Source: Microbulbifer marinus
GTDB taxonomy: Bacteria; Pseudomonadota; Gammaproteobacteria; Pseudomonadales; Cellvibrionaceae
Direction: 5' to 3'
NCBI RefSeq assembly: GCF_900107725.1
Contig: NZ_FNQO01000001.1
Location: forward strand, 610,268 to 674,267
DNA length: 64,000 nucleotides
Both the position numbers and the translations under genes were made by a program. How positions within the stretch are numbered: position 1 is the first letter of the stretch; every line of letters starts with the position of its first letter. A model generated the notes under the pieces. The model made no database searches, was not told where the DNA came from, and saw nothing but the letters and a program-made list of their open reading frames with translations. This document shows, piece after piece, positions 39,787-48,522 of this stretch.

Positions 39787-41457
39787 CTACTTGTGGCTGG
39801 GGTCCTTCCAGTAGTCCTTCACAGTGTCCTTCATTTCCCGCGCCAGCACGCTGATACCAAACAGGTTGGGCAGCGTCATAATCACAATCGCGACGGCGGA
39901 CAGATTCCAAATAACGGTAGTGTCCTCAACTGCCGCCCAGTAAAAGGCCACGACATAAACCAACCGGTATGGCATGACCGCCTTGGGACCAAACAGGTAA
40001 ATCATCGAGCGGTCGCCGTAGTAGGACCAGGCGATCGCCGTTGAGAAGGCGAACAGCAGTATTCCCAGGGTTACGATCAGACTGCCGTATTCGCCGAAGA
40101 AACCGCGCTGGAATGCCTTGTTGGTCAGTGCCACGGAATGCACCAGGGAATTACCCCAGATATCCACATTGGGGTTGGCAAACTTGCCGTCCACCACCGT
40201 CAGCACGCCGCTGAAGGTGTCGTCGGCAACACGGAACTCCAGATCTTCGGCGACAGAACGTGCATGGATCAGCGTAAATTCCTTCGCATTCAGCGCATTG
40301 CCGTCCGCGACAACGACGGAGCCACTGTAAGGCTTCACATCGCTTTCGCCGCCGCTCAGGAAATTGAACAGCTTCTGTACGTCTTCAGAATTCTGGTCGT
40401 TGTAGCTGCCCGCAACCGCAACCAGGTCGGCGCGCTCGAACTGGTTCATGTGCTTCTCGGTCCAGACACCGGAAGAGAGAATCACCAGGCCGGTCAGCGT
40501 GCAGATGATGATGGTATCGATAAACGGCTCGAGCAGGGAAACCATGCCCTCCGAGACCGGCTCGTCCGCGCGCGCGGCGGCGTGAGCAATCGGTGCCGAG
40601 CCCTGTCCCGCCTCGTTGGAGAACAGGCCGCGGTTCACACCGCGGTTAAAGGCGTAGGCGAAACTGGCACCGAGGAATCCACCCGCTGCGGCAGAGCCGT
40701 TAAAGGCATCGCTAAATACGGAGACGAAAGACGGAATAATGTTCTGATAGTTATACAGGATGACCCCGAGTGCGCCGATGATGTACAGCACCGCCATAAC
40801 CGGCACGATGGTCGAGGTCACCTTGGCGATACGGGTAATACCGCCGATGATTACCATCCCAAGCAGTATCGCCAGCACGCCACCAGTTATCTGCTTGTCC
40901 AGACCGAAAGTGTCGTTCATTGCCTGGGCAATATTGTTAACCTGCGGCAGGCTGCCGGTTCCAAACGAACTGATCACTGTGGCAACGGCAAACGCCACCG
41001 CCAACCACTTCATGTTCAGGCGGCGCTCCATATAGAACATGGGACCGCCGGCATAGTAACCATCGGCAGCCTTGATGCGGTATTTGTGCGACAGCGTTAC
41101 CTCGACAAACTTTGTCGTCATGCCGAGGAAGGCGGTCATCCACATCCAGAACAGTGCGGCCGGGCCACCGAGGAAAATCGCCAGGCCCACGCCGCCGATA
41201 TTACCGGTACCGACTGTACCGGACAGCGCGGTTGCGAGGGCCTGAAAGTGGGAGGTATCACCGGGGTCGCCGGGCTTGTCGTATTTACCCTGCACGATTT
41301 TAATCGCGTGACCGAAGTAGCGGATCTGGGGGAAACCCAGATAAATCGTAAAGAAGAAACCTACGCCTAGCAGCACCCAGGGAAACCAAGGTGCCGAACC
41401 GAGCATGCCGTCCAGCGACAACAGCAGTTGATTAAAGGATTCCAAACTAACCCCCAC
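39787..41457 (-). CDS. Alanine/glycine:cation symporter (AGCS) with a large hydrophilic insert
   Basis: This 556-residue sodium-coupled amino acid symporter has [22 protein letters not shown], the family signature, and [25 protein letters not shown]. Usual AGCS proteins have about 450-480 residues. Here a hydrophilic segment of about 108 residues (roughly 335-443, after [13 protein letters not shown] and before [11 protein letters not shown]) interrupts the core between two membrane helices. The frame begins at GTG 41457; TTG 41445, 4 codons later, has a better GGGGG site. Alanine or glycine uptake is the likely role. Confidence 0.88.
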   Translation of the reverse strand: MGVSLESFNQLLLSLDGMLGSAPWFPWVLLGVGFFFTIYLGFPQIRYFGHAIKIVQGKYDKPGDPGDTSHFQALATALSGTVGTGNIGGVGLAIFLGGPAALFWMWMTAFLGMTTKFVEVTLSHKYRIKAADGYYAGGPMFYMERRLNMKWLAVAFAVATVISSFGTGSLPQVNNIAQAMNDTFGLDKQITGGVLAILLGMVIIGGITRIAKVTSTIVPVMAVLYIIGALGVILYNYQNIIPSFVSVFSDAFNGSAAAGGFLGASFAYAFNRGVNRGLFSNEAGQGSAPIAHAAARADEPVSEGMVSLLEPFIDTIIICTLTGLVILSSGVWTEKHMNQFERADLVAVAGSYNDQNSEDVQKLFNFLSGGESDVKPYSGSVVVADGNALNAKEFTLIHARSVAEDLEFRVADDTFSGVLTVVDGKFANPNVDIWGNSLVHSVALTNKAFQRGFFGEYGSLIVTLGILLFAFSTAIAWSYYGDRSMIYLFGPKAVMPYRLVYVVAFYWAAVEDTTVIWNLSAVAIVIMTLPNLFGISVLAREMKDTVKDYWKDPSHK

Positions 41458-41555
41458 TACTCTGACTTATTTCTGATTGTTTTGTATACAGTTACAACTG
41501 TAATTTGCTGCGCAGGTTAGCAGCTTCCGCAACAGTAGAACAGTAACGGGACTTT

Positions 41556-42578
41556 TTACAGCAGGAACGGAAAGTTTTCCCGATGGGGAAACAATCCGAA
41601 TTGTCCTCCGGTATGCACAAACACCAGGTTTTTGCAGTCGCGATAATTTCCCTTGTGCAGTTCCTGTAACAAACCATAAAAGGCCTTGCCTGTGTAGACG
41701 GGATCGAGCAGGAGTCCCTCGAGACTGGCGACTTCGGCGATGGCCCGGTAAACGGGTTCGTCGGCTACGGCATAGCCGGGCCCGATGTAGTCTGCATTCA
41801 CCTGTATATTGAGGCCACTTTCATCAACCGTATTGCCGCTCAGCCGGCACCAATGGCGAATGTCTTCACGCACCTTGCGCTGAAAATACGCCGCGTTGTC
41901 GCAAACGGCATAACCAGTAACCCGGGCCTCTGATCCGAGAAGATGGCAACCGAGCGTCAGCCCGGCCTGGGTACCACCACTGCCCGTCGCGCACACGATA
42001 TGTTCGGGTATGAAACCCGCATCACGGCAGTCCGCCAGCAACTCTTCGGATCCGGCAATATAACCCCAGATGCCGAGCCCATCGCTGGCACCGGTGGGAA
42101 TACAAAACGCCTTATGACCGCGCTCGGCATAGAACGCTTGCCAGTGTGTAAACAGATTAGTCAGGTCTTCGAAGTATTCCCGCGGCGGGTAGAACGCAGT
42201 CGAGGCCCCCGCCAGCTGATCCACAAGCAGATTGCCATCGGGCAAGCCGTCGAGTTCTCCGCGCAGGATCAGTTGCACGCGCATCCCCAAGCGCGCGCCT
42301 ACCAGAGCCGTCGTCCGGCAGTGATTGGACTGTACACCGCCACAGGTAATCAGAGTGTCACAACCCTGCGCCATCGCTTCACCGGCCACAAATTCCAGCT
42401 TGCGTAGCTTGTTACCGGACATCGCGGTCTCGGTTAGGTCATCTCTTTTGACCCAGATCCGCGGGCCGCCGTGTGGGGTGGAGAACTTCTCGGTGATGCG
42501 ATCCAGCGGCTGCAATGGGGTCGGCAAATGGGCCAGGTCCACGCGCCGGGGAAATGAGAGGGGCATTTCAGTGGTCAA
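41556..42578 (-). CDS. dcyD: PLP-dependent D-cysteine desulfhydrase / ACC deaminase family
   Basis: This 340-residue fold-type II PLP enzyme binds PLP at K57 in SGNKLRKLEF, the position of K51 in ACC deaminase. The ligand-contact loop is CGGVQSNHCRTTA, and TGSGGTQAGL holds the phosphate. D-cysteine desulfhydrase is the commonest activity in this subgroup; ACC deaminase or other D-amino-acid activity is possible. The start is TTG 42578, with a perfect AAGGAGG 8 bases upstream. The ATG 12 bases inside lacks such a site, so the rarer codon is preferred. Confidence 0.85.
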   Translation of the reverse strand: MTTEMPLSFPRRVDLAHLPTPLQPLDRITEKFSTPHGGPRIWVKRDDLTETAMSGNKLRKLEFVAGEAMAQGCDTLITCGGVQSNHCRTTALVGARLGMRVQLILRGELDGLPDGNLLVDQLAGASTAFYPPREYFEDLTNLFTHWQAFYAERGHKAFCIPTGASDGLGIWGYIAGSEELLADCRDAGFIPEHIVCATGSGGTQAGLTLGCHLLGSEARVTGYAVCDNAAYFQRKVREDIRHWCRLSGNTVDESGLNIQVNADYIGPGYAVADEPVYRAIAEVASLEGLLLDPVYTGKAFYGLLQELHKGNYRDCKNLVFVHTGGQFGLFPHRENFPFLL

Positions 42579-42662
42579 GCGTTATGCCTCCTTGGCTGAT
42601 TTTCTTCGTCTGCTGGCAACAGTCCAAAGTCATGAAAGGAGAAAAAACCAACCCCCCGATGC

Positions 42663-42687
42663 AAAAAACCCGGCTACTGCCGGGCTC
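42663..42687 (-). terminator. Terminator of yajC
   Basis: On the minus strand GCCCGGC-AGTA-GCCGGGT is followed by TTTTTG, about 27 bases after the yajC stop. Confidence 0.85.
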
Positions 42688-42713
42688 TTTGTATTGAAAC
42701 ACCAATAGGCGTA

Positions 42714-43046
42714 TCAAATCTTTTTGATGGTGCCTTTCGGAAGAATTGCGTGAACCGCCACCTTCTGAAACTTGAGCGACATATTGTCGGCAACCTCAAG
42801 CACGATGTAATCGTCGTCCACCTTGTCGACACGGCCCAGCATACCGCTGGTCATGACGACCTCATCGCCCTTTTTCAGCGCGTTAACGAGTTCCTGATGC
42901 TCCTTCTGGCGCTTGCGTTGCGGGCGAATGATAAAGAACCACATAAACGCAAACAGGCCCGCGAACATCAGCAGAGTTACCATCGGGTTACCCTGCGGCG
43001 CCGGAGCTGTCTGTTGTGCCACAGCAGCGGGAATAAAAAAGCTCAT
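42714..43046 (-). CDS. yajC: Preprotein translocase subunit YajC
   Basis: This 110-residue YajC has one membrane helix (residues about 20-40, VTLLMFAGLFAFMWFFII), the RPQRKRQKEHQELVNALKKGDEVV motif and a small cytoplasmic beta domain (GMLGRVDKVDDDYIVLEVADN). It assists SecDF in protein export. In most gammaproteobacteria it sits in a tgt-yajC-secD-secF operon. Here it is monocistronic with its own terminator, so secDF must lie elsewhere or a second yajC exists. Confidence 0.93.
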   Translation of the reverse strand: MSFFIPAAVAQQTAPAPQGNPMVTLLMFAGLFAFMWFFIIRPQRKRQKEHQELVNALKKGDEVVMTSGMLGRVDKVDDDYIVLEVADNMSLKFQKVAVHAILPKGTIKKI

Positions 43047-43158
43047 GCAGAACCTCTTAGAGTCAGCCTATAAAATTGTCGCCAACTCTAACGGGTTTGC
43101 CCTGCCGAGGCAATGGATCAGGCCGGACCCCATAAGGACCGGCCGCTTATCCACTCAG

Positions 43159-43605
43159 TCAGAAACGCTGGCGCACCTGGCGGCGATAGCCAGTTGGTGA
43201 CATTCCGGTCCAGCGCTTAAAGGCGCTGGTGAAGCTGGTCCGGTCAGAGAAGTCCAAGATTCGCGAAATACCATCCACGCTCAGCGCAGTGTCTTTCAGA
43301 AAGTGCACCGCATGACGGAATCGAACATGGTCGCGCAGTGAGGCAAAACTCAGGTTGTGCTCCTGCAGACGCCGCTGCAGAGTGCGGGTCGACATACTGA
43401 GATCTGAAGCCACCGGGCGGATAGCCAGGGAAGCCTTGCCGATACGTTGCTCCAATACGTCAATCACTCGCGCCGCAATGCCGAAGCTGGTCGCTTCCGG
43501 CGGCGCCAGCAGCTGATCGAGAATATTCGGATCACCGGATATCCTGGCCTGCTGAAGCGGTTTGTCTTCTGAGAGCGAAGTCTGGTCGGGCTGAATATGG
43601 TTCAT
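43159..43605 (-). CDS. Short AraC-type DNA-binding protein
   Basis: This 148-residue protein consists of little more than the AraC double-HTH domain (about residues 50-148). RPVASDLSMSTRTLQRRLQEHNLSF and ISRILDFSDRTSFTSAFKRWTGMSPTGYRR are clear. The N-terminal 45 residues are polar and do not resemble a sensor domain. A strong AAAGGAG 7 bases before ATG 43605 shows that this is a deliberate start, not the broken end of a larger gene. No sensory half was seen in the 435 bases upstream. Confidence 0.85.
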   Translation of the reverse strand: MNHIQPDQTSLSEDKPLQQARISGDPNILDQLLAPPEATSFGIAARVIDVLEQRIGKASLAIRPVASDLSMSTRTLQRRLQEHNLSFASLRDHVRFRHAVHFLKDTALSVDGISRILDFSDRTSFTSAFKRWTGMSPTGYRRQVRQRF

Positions 43606-44040
43606 CGAGCTGCTCCTTTTAAGTTCCGTGAGCCGCAGTTATTTTTCTATGTCCGCTTCCTGCGAATCCCTTTTCCTCAACCCACCCTTGAAACTGTTCA
43701 CTAGAGCGGGTTAATACCCGGGTGCGGGGATGCACCGGAAACAAACACCGAATCCTTCACAGAGCTGTACATTTTTTAAACTTACTGCCCCGGTAACATC
43801 CCGTCGGGATACCACTCTCTCACCGGCGCACCTTTCCTTCACAACAGCCAGTATAGACCAAGAATTTAGAATGCAAGGGACGACAGCAACTTTTTTTAAC
43901 CGCTGTCACATAAGGCAGTCCGCGCCAAACAGGTACGATCGTACCTACTGTCAGGATATTCGAGTAAAAGTGACGCGAAAGGGAATGGTTGAATACCCGA
44001 AACGACACAGCGGTCGTCCCGGGAAGTGGTCTAGCGGGGC
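43606..44040. other. Gene-free gap of 435 bases between the AraC-type gene and bcp
   Basis: No credible gene was found; the longest open frame crosses into bcp antisense. It contains a perfect 16-bp palindrome AGGTACGATCGTACCT at 43931-43946, about 325 bases upstream of the AraC-type start and 95 bases beyond the bcp stop. There is no T tract, so it is more like a protein site than a terminator. Confidence 0.5.
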
Positions 44041-44517
44041 TCAGTCCAGGTTCTCGCGTATCCAGCTGATTACATCGTCGTGGTGGGTCTTGGTCTTGAC
44101 CTTGTCGATGATGTGCCGCAGCCGGCCACCTTTATCAATAATAAAGGTGGTCCTCAGCAGGCCCATAAATTCCCTGCCCATAAACTTTTTCAACCCCCAG
44201 CATCCGTACTTGTCCGCGATCTTGTGATCCTCGTCGGAGAGCAGGTCGAAGTTCAGCTCGTGCTTATCGATAAACTTCTGCAGTTTCGCTTCAGGGTCCG
44301 GGCTAACCCCCAGTACCACGGTATCCAGCTCGTCGAATTCCGCCGCGCTGTCGCGAATTCCACAGGCCTGCGTGGTACAACCCGGGGTCAGCGCCTTCGG
44401 GTAGAAATAAAGCACTACATTGCGCTTGTCACGAAAGTCCTTCAGCGAGACTTTCTCGCCATTCTGGTTGGTAAGAGTGAAGGCCGGCGCCAGGTTGCCG
44501 ATCTTGGGAAATGCCAT
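44041..44517 (-). CDS. bcp: Thioredoxin-dependent peroxiredoxin, BCP family
   Basis: This 158-residue BCP-type peroxiredoxin reduces peroxides with thioredoxin. The peroxidatic cysteine C47 and resolving C52 appear in TPGCTTQACGIRD, the usual five-residue spacing of this subgroup. YFYPKALTPGC, GVSPDPEAKLQKF and LLRTTFIIDKGG complete the fold. The start is ATG 44517. It is not visibly linked to its neighbours. Confidence 0.93.
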   Translation of the reverse strand: MAFPKIGNLAPAFTLTNQNGEKVSLKDFRDKRNVVLYFYPKALTPGCTTQACGIRDSAAEFDELDTVVLGVSPDPEAKLQKFIDKHELNFDLLSDEDHKIADKYGCWGLKKFMGREFMGLLRTTFIIDKGGRLRHIIDKVKTKTHHDDVISWIRENLD

Positions 44518-44600
44518 GCGTAACCCCCTTAAGCTGCTGCGGAAATAAACCGGGGATTATAGCGAAAATTGTGTCAGACGAACGGACCTGATAGCCGCAG

Positions 44601-45122
44601 TCAAAACTCCTGCAGCCGATAACCCTGCTCACGCCGCGCGCAGATCCCGCACCGGTTGAGTTTGTGCACCAGCTCGGCGCGCTCCGCATCGGTTAAAAAA
44701 CCCCCTATCTCCAGGCACCCTTCCGGGCCGCTGAGACACACGGATGCCGGCTCCGCAGCACTGCCGCCCATGCGCACCAGTAGGGTGACACTGTCCCGGG
44801 AGAACTCCTGGTGGTAGACCGTCTGCTGCCGTTGCCCCTTGCAACAATCGAGTATGACCCGTTCGTTGCTGATACGGATGACTTCGCGGCGGGTGCCTTC
44901 TAGATACACGTAGCCGAACAGCACGGCCAGCAGCAGAAGTTCCAGACCGGCAAAAGGCAAGATCATCCAGGCCCCGGCCAGGGCAAAGGCGAGACTGATA
45001 CCCAGAGAAACCGCAACCAGTGAAGCGAACACCCACAGGTTGCCGGACAAAGACAGGGACTGATTGGGCTGCAGCAGTATGCAGGCACAGCGCGATGAGT
45101 TGCGGCCGACTTCGGTGACCAT
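44601..45122 (-). CDS. DUF2244 family membrane protein
   Basis: This protein of about 173 residues has two closely spaced hydrophobic helices (LWVFASLVAVSLGISLAFALAG and LPFAGLELLLLAVLFGYVYL) and a cytoplasmic tail. The tail has RREVIRISNERVIL and SVTLLVRMGGS blocks, typical of DUF2244 proteins often found beside cytochrome oxidase genes. No oxidase gene is here. I chose ATG 45122, where similarity begins; the frame is open to 45230. The function is unknown. Confidence 0.8.
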   Translation of the reverse strand: MVTEVGRNSSRCACILLQPNQSLSLSGNLWVFASLVAVSLGISLAFALAGAWMILPFAGLELLLLAVLFGYVYLEGTRREVIRISNERVILDCCKGQRQQTVYHQEFSRDSVTLLVRMGGSAAEPASVCLSGPEGCLEIGGFLTDAERAELVHKLNRCGICARREQGYRLQEF

Positions 45123-45312
45123 GGCACCCAGCTCCGGAAAAGCACTTGAGTTCAGTGTAGTGCGGATCCCCTGCCCGGACACGCCAGCTAAACGCGTTTC
45201 CCAGCACCGAAGCGTTGAAATATTGAGCAATTCCGAGTGAATTTTTCGGAATTTTAAGAATTAAAACCCAACATAATTGCCAGGTCATCCGAATGATTCG
45301 AACGATAGCCCA

Positions 45313-45342
45313 TAAAAAAACCCGCACCGAAATGCGGGTTTT
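45313..45342 (-). terminator. Terminator of mdh
   Basis: On the minus strand AACCCGCA-TTTCGG-TGCGGGTT is followed by seven T, about 33 bases after the mdh stop. Confidence 0.9.
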
Positions 45343-45374
45343 CTGAACACGCTGCCGTTAAACGGCCGCGGCTC

Positions 45375-46355
45375 TTACGGCAGCAGGTGCGCTACGGCAT
45401 CACGCTCTTCCGCCAGCTCCTGCTCGGTGGCAGTCATCTTTTCGCGGGAGAAATCATTGATGTCGACACCCTGTACGATTTCCCAGTCACCGTTTTTGCA
45501 AGTGCACGGGAAAGAGTAGATCAGGCCTTCCTGGATACCGTAGGAGCCATCGCTGTAGACGCCCATGCTGGTCCAGTCACCGTCAGCGGTGCCGAGCGCC
45601 CAGTCGCGCATGTGGTCGATCGCTGCGTTGGCCGCAGAGGCCGCAGAGGAAGCGCCACGGGCTTTAATGATCGCCGCACCACGCTGCTGAACGGTCGGAA
45701 TGAAATCATTCTCGTACCATTCCTGGTCCACCTTATCCATCGCCGCAGCACCGGCCACTTTTGCCTGATGCAGATCCGGGTACTGAGTAGAGGAGTGGTT
45801 ACCCCAGATGGTCATGTGGGTGATATCGTTAACGCTGGAATCCGTCTTGTTGGCCAACTGCGACAGTGCGCGGTTGTGGTCGAGACGAGTCATCGCAGTA
45901 AAGTTACGCGGATCCAGGTCCGGCGCATTGCGCTGTGCGATCAGTGCGTTGGTGTTGGCCGGGTTGCCGACCACCAGCACTTTTACATTGCGCGAGGCAA
46001 CGTCGTTCAGCGCCTTGCCCTGGGCAGAGAAAATCGCGGCGTTGGCTTCCAGCAGATCTTTACGCTCCATGCCGGGACCACGGGGACGTGCACCAACCAG
46101 CAGCGCATAGTCGGCGTCCTTGAAGGCCACGGTGGCGTCATCAGATTGCACAATGCCGGCCAGCAGCGGGAAGGCACAATCCTCCAGCTCCATGGCTACG
46201 CCTTTCAGCGCTTCCAGGGCCGGGGTGATTTCCAGCAATTGCAGAATAACCGGTTGATCTTTGCCCAGCATCTCGCCGGAGGCGATGCGGAACAGCAGCG
46301 AATAGCTGATCTGACCGGCGGCGCCGGTAACAGCAACACGAACAGGTGCTTTCAC
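45375..46355 (-). CDS. mdh: Malate dehydrogenase
   Basis: This 326-residue NAD-dependent malate dehydrogenase is of the type resembling the cytosolic eukaryotic enzyme. [26 protein letters not shown] is the NAD site, [10 protein letters not shown] carries the substrate arginine, and [12 protein letters not shown] carries the catalytic histidine. GTG 46355 is the start: GAGGGAGAAG stands about 5-14 bases ahead, and the in-frame ATG at 46388 adds an unconserved basic peptide. It works in the TCA cycle and closes the glyoxylate shunt encoded at 8.7-15.5 kb. Confidence 0.95.
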   Translation of the reverse strand: MKAPVRVAVTGAAGQISYSLLFRIASGEMLGKDQPVILQLLEITPALEALKGVAMELEDCAFPLLAGIVQSDDATVAFKDADYALLVGARPRGPGMERKDLLEANAAIFSAQGKALNDVASRNVKVLVVGNPANTNALIAQRNAPDLDPRNFTAMTRLDHNRALSQLANKTDSSVNDITHMTIWGNHSSTQYPDLHQAKVAGAAAMDKVDQEWYENDFIPTVQQRGAAIIKARGASSAASAANAAIDHMRDWALGTADGDWTSMGVYSDGSYGIQEGLIYSFPCTCKNGDWEIVQGVDINDFSREKMTATEQELAEERDAVAHLLP

Positions 46356-46488
46356 GATTCTTCTCCCTCGTTTGTAAGCGGCCCGCATTATAGAGACTTG
46401 CGAGCAAATTTCATCTCGCTCGGCGAGATTCTAGACCTAAGTATTAGGATAAACTGAACAAGAATTGATCAAACAGCGGAGAGCGAGC

Positions 46489-47115
46489 CTATGCCGGTGT
46501 CGCTTCGCTGTAGCGCGCCTGTAGCGCCTGGTAAATCTGCGCGCTGTAGTCGGATGCTGTGGTATCCAGTCGGGCAGCTATCTCGGCGAGGTGTTCGTTG
46601 TCCTCCCGGCCAGCCCAGTTCTTCACATAGCTGCCGTCCTTGTAGCCGTTGTCCTGACGGAAACGATTGAGCACATTTTTGCCCACGTAGCGCTGGTAAA
46701 GCTCGTCAAAAGACAGCTCGGCGTCGGCCAACAGCTGTGCAAAGCCGACCAGGTCGAACTGCTTGCTCGCCAGAGTATTCAATGTGAAGGCTTCCAGGTT
46801 GCTGCGGAAGTCACCAGCTGTGCGCTGCCCTGCCCCCAACTCGGCGAGCATGTCGGCCGCCACCTGTTCGGGGCTGCCCTGCTGCAGTTCCAGGCTGAGG
46901 CCAAAATGCCAGATATCGACCAGTTCGAGCTTGACCTGGTCCATGTCCGGCTGCTGCTTTTTCCACCATTTCCAGCCGTAGTGATCCAGCAGCTCGGCGC
47001 TTTCCACCCATATCGCCCGATACCAGGCAAAGTTCTGCGCGCGCCAGTTGTCGTTAACCAGCGTATTGATCTCGTCTTGCAGCGCCAGCATGGTCTGCAG
47101 CTGTTGTTTCATCAT
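46489..47115 (-). CDS. Dimeric all-alpha dUTPase family protein
   Basis: This 208-residue all-helical protein is of the dUTPase_2 family (MazG-like fold), which hydrolyses dUTP and dUDP. The metal-binding acidic helices are WVESAELLDHYGWKWWKKQ and LVDIWHFGLS, with the E-x3-D type pattern. A lysine/arginine-rich loop GKNVLNRFRQDNGYKDG binds phosphate. Two adjacent ATG codons (47115, 47112) could start it. Whether a trimeric Dut also exists cannot be told from this window. Confidence 0.85.
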   Translation of the reverse strand: MMKQQLQTMLALQDEINTLVNDNWRAQNFAWYRAIWVESAELLDHYGWKWWKKQQPDMDQVKLELVDIWHFGLSLELQQGSPEQVAADMLAELGAGQRTAGDFRSNLEAFTLNTLASKQFDLVGFAQLLADAELSFDELYQRYVGKNVLNRFRQDNGYKDGSYVKNWAGREDNEHLAEIAARLDTTASDYSAQIYQALQARYSEATPA

Positions 47116-47159
47116 TGGGGAGGGATTCCTGTACTGAAATGGGTATCCTGTAGCCGGGC

Positions 47160-47936
47160 TCAGGCCGCCCGGGGGAAGAGACGATAAAAGTTTTCGGTGG
47201 TGATTTCGGCCAGTTGCTCGAAAGGCATGCCGCGCAGTTCCGCGATAAATTCCGCAACCTCGCGCACATAGGCCGGAATGTTCGGCTTGCCGCGGTACGG
47301 GACCGGGGCCAGATAAGGGGAGTCGGTTTCCACCAGCAACCGCTCCAGCGGCACCTTGCGCGCGACATCGCGCAGTTCCTCGGCGTTTTTAAACGTGACT
47401 ATGCCGGACAGGGAGATGTAGTAGTTTAGGTCCAGGGCCGCCTTCGCCATGTCCCAGCTTTCGGTGAAGCAATGCAGCACGCCGGCATGGTCGCAATCGC
47501 CATGTGCACGAATCAGCTCGATCGTGTCCGCACGGGCATCGCGGGTGTGCACTATCACCGGAAGTCCCGCGCGGCCGGCCGCCTGCAGATGGGCGATAAA
47601 GCTCTGCTGCTGGACCTCTTTCGTCTCCGTGCTGTAGTAATAGTCGAGGCCGGTTTCACCGAGCGCTACCACATTCGGCTTCTGCGCCATTTCTATCAAC
47701 TCGTCGACGCCAGCCAGCCCGGACTCGACGTCCAGTGGATGCACGCCCACTGAGCACACCACATCTTCATATTGGCCGGCGAGTTCGACGACACGGTCGA
47801 CGTTCTCGAGACTGATGCCGACACACAGGAACTTGCCGACACCGCGACTGCGGGCCAAATTCAGCACGTCATCGAGATCGCCGTCGAATTTATCCAGTTT
47901 CAGTCGGTCGAGGTGGCAATGAGAGTCTACAAGCAT
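47160..47936 (-). CDS. tatD: TatD family metal-dependent hydrolase (YcfH)
   Basis: This 258-residue TIM-barrel hydrolase is of the TatD family, metal-dependent DNases/deoxyribonucleases. Metal ligands H6 and H8 occur in VDSHCHLD, with E in GETGLDYYY, H in VIVHTRDA and HCFTE, and D in ETDSPYLAP. ATG 47936 gives the usual N terminus; the frame is open far upstream without conservation. It closes the fab-pabC-mltG-tmk-holB-pilZ-tatD series, as in E. coli (holB-ycfH) and pseudomonads. Confidence 0.93.
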   Translation of the reverse strand: MLVDSHCHLDRLKLDKFDGDLDDVLNLARSRGVGKFLCVGISLENVDRVVELAGQYEDVVCSVGVHPLDVESGLAGVDELIEMAQKPNVVALGETGLDYYYSTETKEVQQQSFIAHLQAAGRAGLPVIVHTRDARADTIELIRAHGDCDHAGVLHCFTESWDMAKAALDLNYYISLSGIVTFKNAEELRDVARKVPLERLLVETDSPYLAPVPYRGKPNIPAYVREVAEFIAELRGMPFEQLAEITTENFYRLFPRAA

Positions 47937-47943
47937 GAATCGG

Positions 47944-48297
47944 TTACAGCGTGTGGGTTGGCCGGCTCGATTCGAGCGAACCTGCCAGGTAGGTTTCAAT
48001 CTTGTTCTGGGCGATATTGTCCTTATCACTGAACTGCACGCCAATGCCTGGCGTTCGATTTCCCTGGGCACCAGCGGGTGTAATCCATACCACCTTTCCG
48101 GCCACCGGAACCTTCTCCGGCTCATCCATCAGGCTGAGCAGCAGAAACACCTCATCACCGAGGTTGTATGACTTGTCGGTACTGATAAACAGGCCGCCGT
48201 GTTTCACAAACGGCATATAGGCCGCATAGAGTACGGACTTGTCCTGAATCTTCAGCGATAGGATGCCGTTACGGGCACCGCCCCCCATGGCTTTCAT
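47944..48297 (-). CDS. pilZ: PilZ domain protein, type IV pilus PilZ-like
   Basis: This 117-residue single PilZ domain has NGILSLKIQDKSVLYAAYMPFVKHGGLFISTDKSYNLG, then VWITPAGAQGNRTPGIGVQF. The RxxxR and D/NxSxxG c-di-GMP motifs are not evident, as in true PilZ of P. aeruginosa, which acts in pilus assembly without binding the nucleotide. Its position between holB and tatD is the usual one. I chose ATG 48297; an extension to 48408 is not conserved. Confidence 0.9.
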   Translation of the reverse strand: MKAMGGGARNGILSLKIQDKSVLYAAYMPFVKHGGLFISTDKSYNLGDEVFLLLSLMDEPEKVPVAGKVVWITPAGAQGNRTPGIGVQFSDKDNIAQNKIETYLAGSLESSRPTHTL

Positions 48298-48477
48298 AGC
48301 CAGACCTCGTTGTTTTTGGTTTACGCAAAGGTATCTGAGCGTCTCAGTTGTGTCCAGAAATCCGGGACTCGGCAAAGAATACCGAAGCCTGAAGCGAAGG
48401 TCCCGCAAGGAAACACCGGCAGCAGGGCCGCCACGTCACTCACCTAAAGGACCCTGTCCGGCAATTCTTGGCCGGGC

Positions 48478-48522
48478 GCAAAACTGTACAGCGAGCAGTG
48501 CTCGCTAGGCGTACAGTTTTGC
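48478..48522. repeat. Nested inverted repeat overlapping the holB stop
   Basis: Twelve-base arms GCAAAACTGTAC (48478-48489) and GTACAGTTTTGC (48511-48522) flank an inner hairpin AGCGAGCA-G-TGCTCGCT (48490-48506). The last codons of holB are the right arm. On the minus strand the RNA would fold to a long stem with a four-base bulge; no T tract follows. It may serve as a processing or stability element in the operon RNA. Confidence 0.65.

Noticed and set aside
43730..44227. A 165-codon plus-strand frame in the gap before bcp.
   Set aside because: It runs into bcp antisense, and its product shows no fold-like pattern.
47944..48297. pilZ between holB and tatD as an unusual insertion.
   Set aside because: The same order occurs in pseudomonads and relatives, so it is ordinary.
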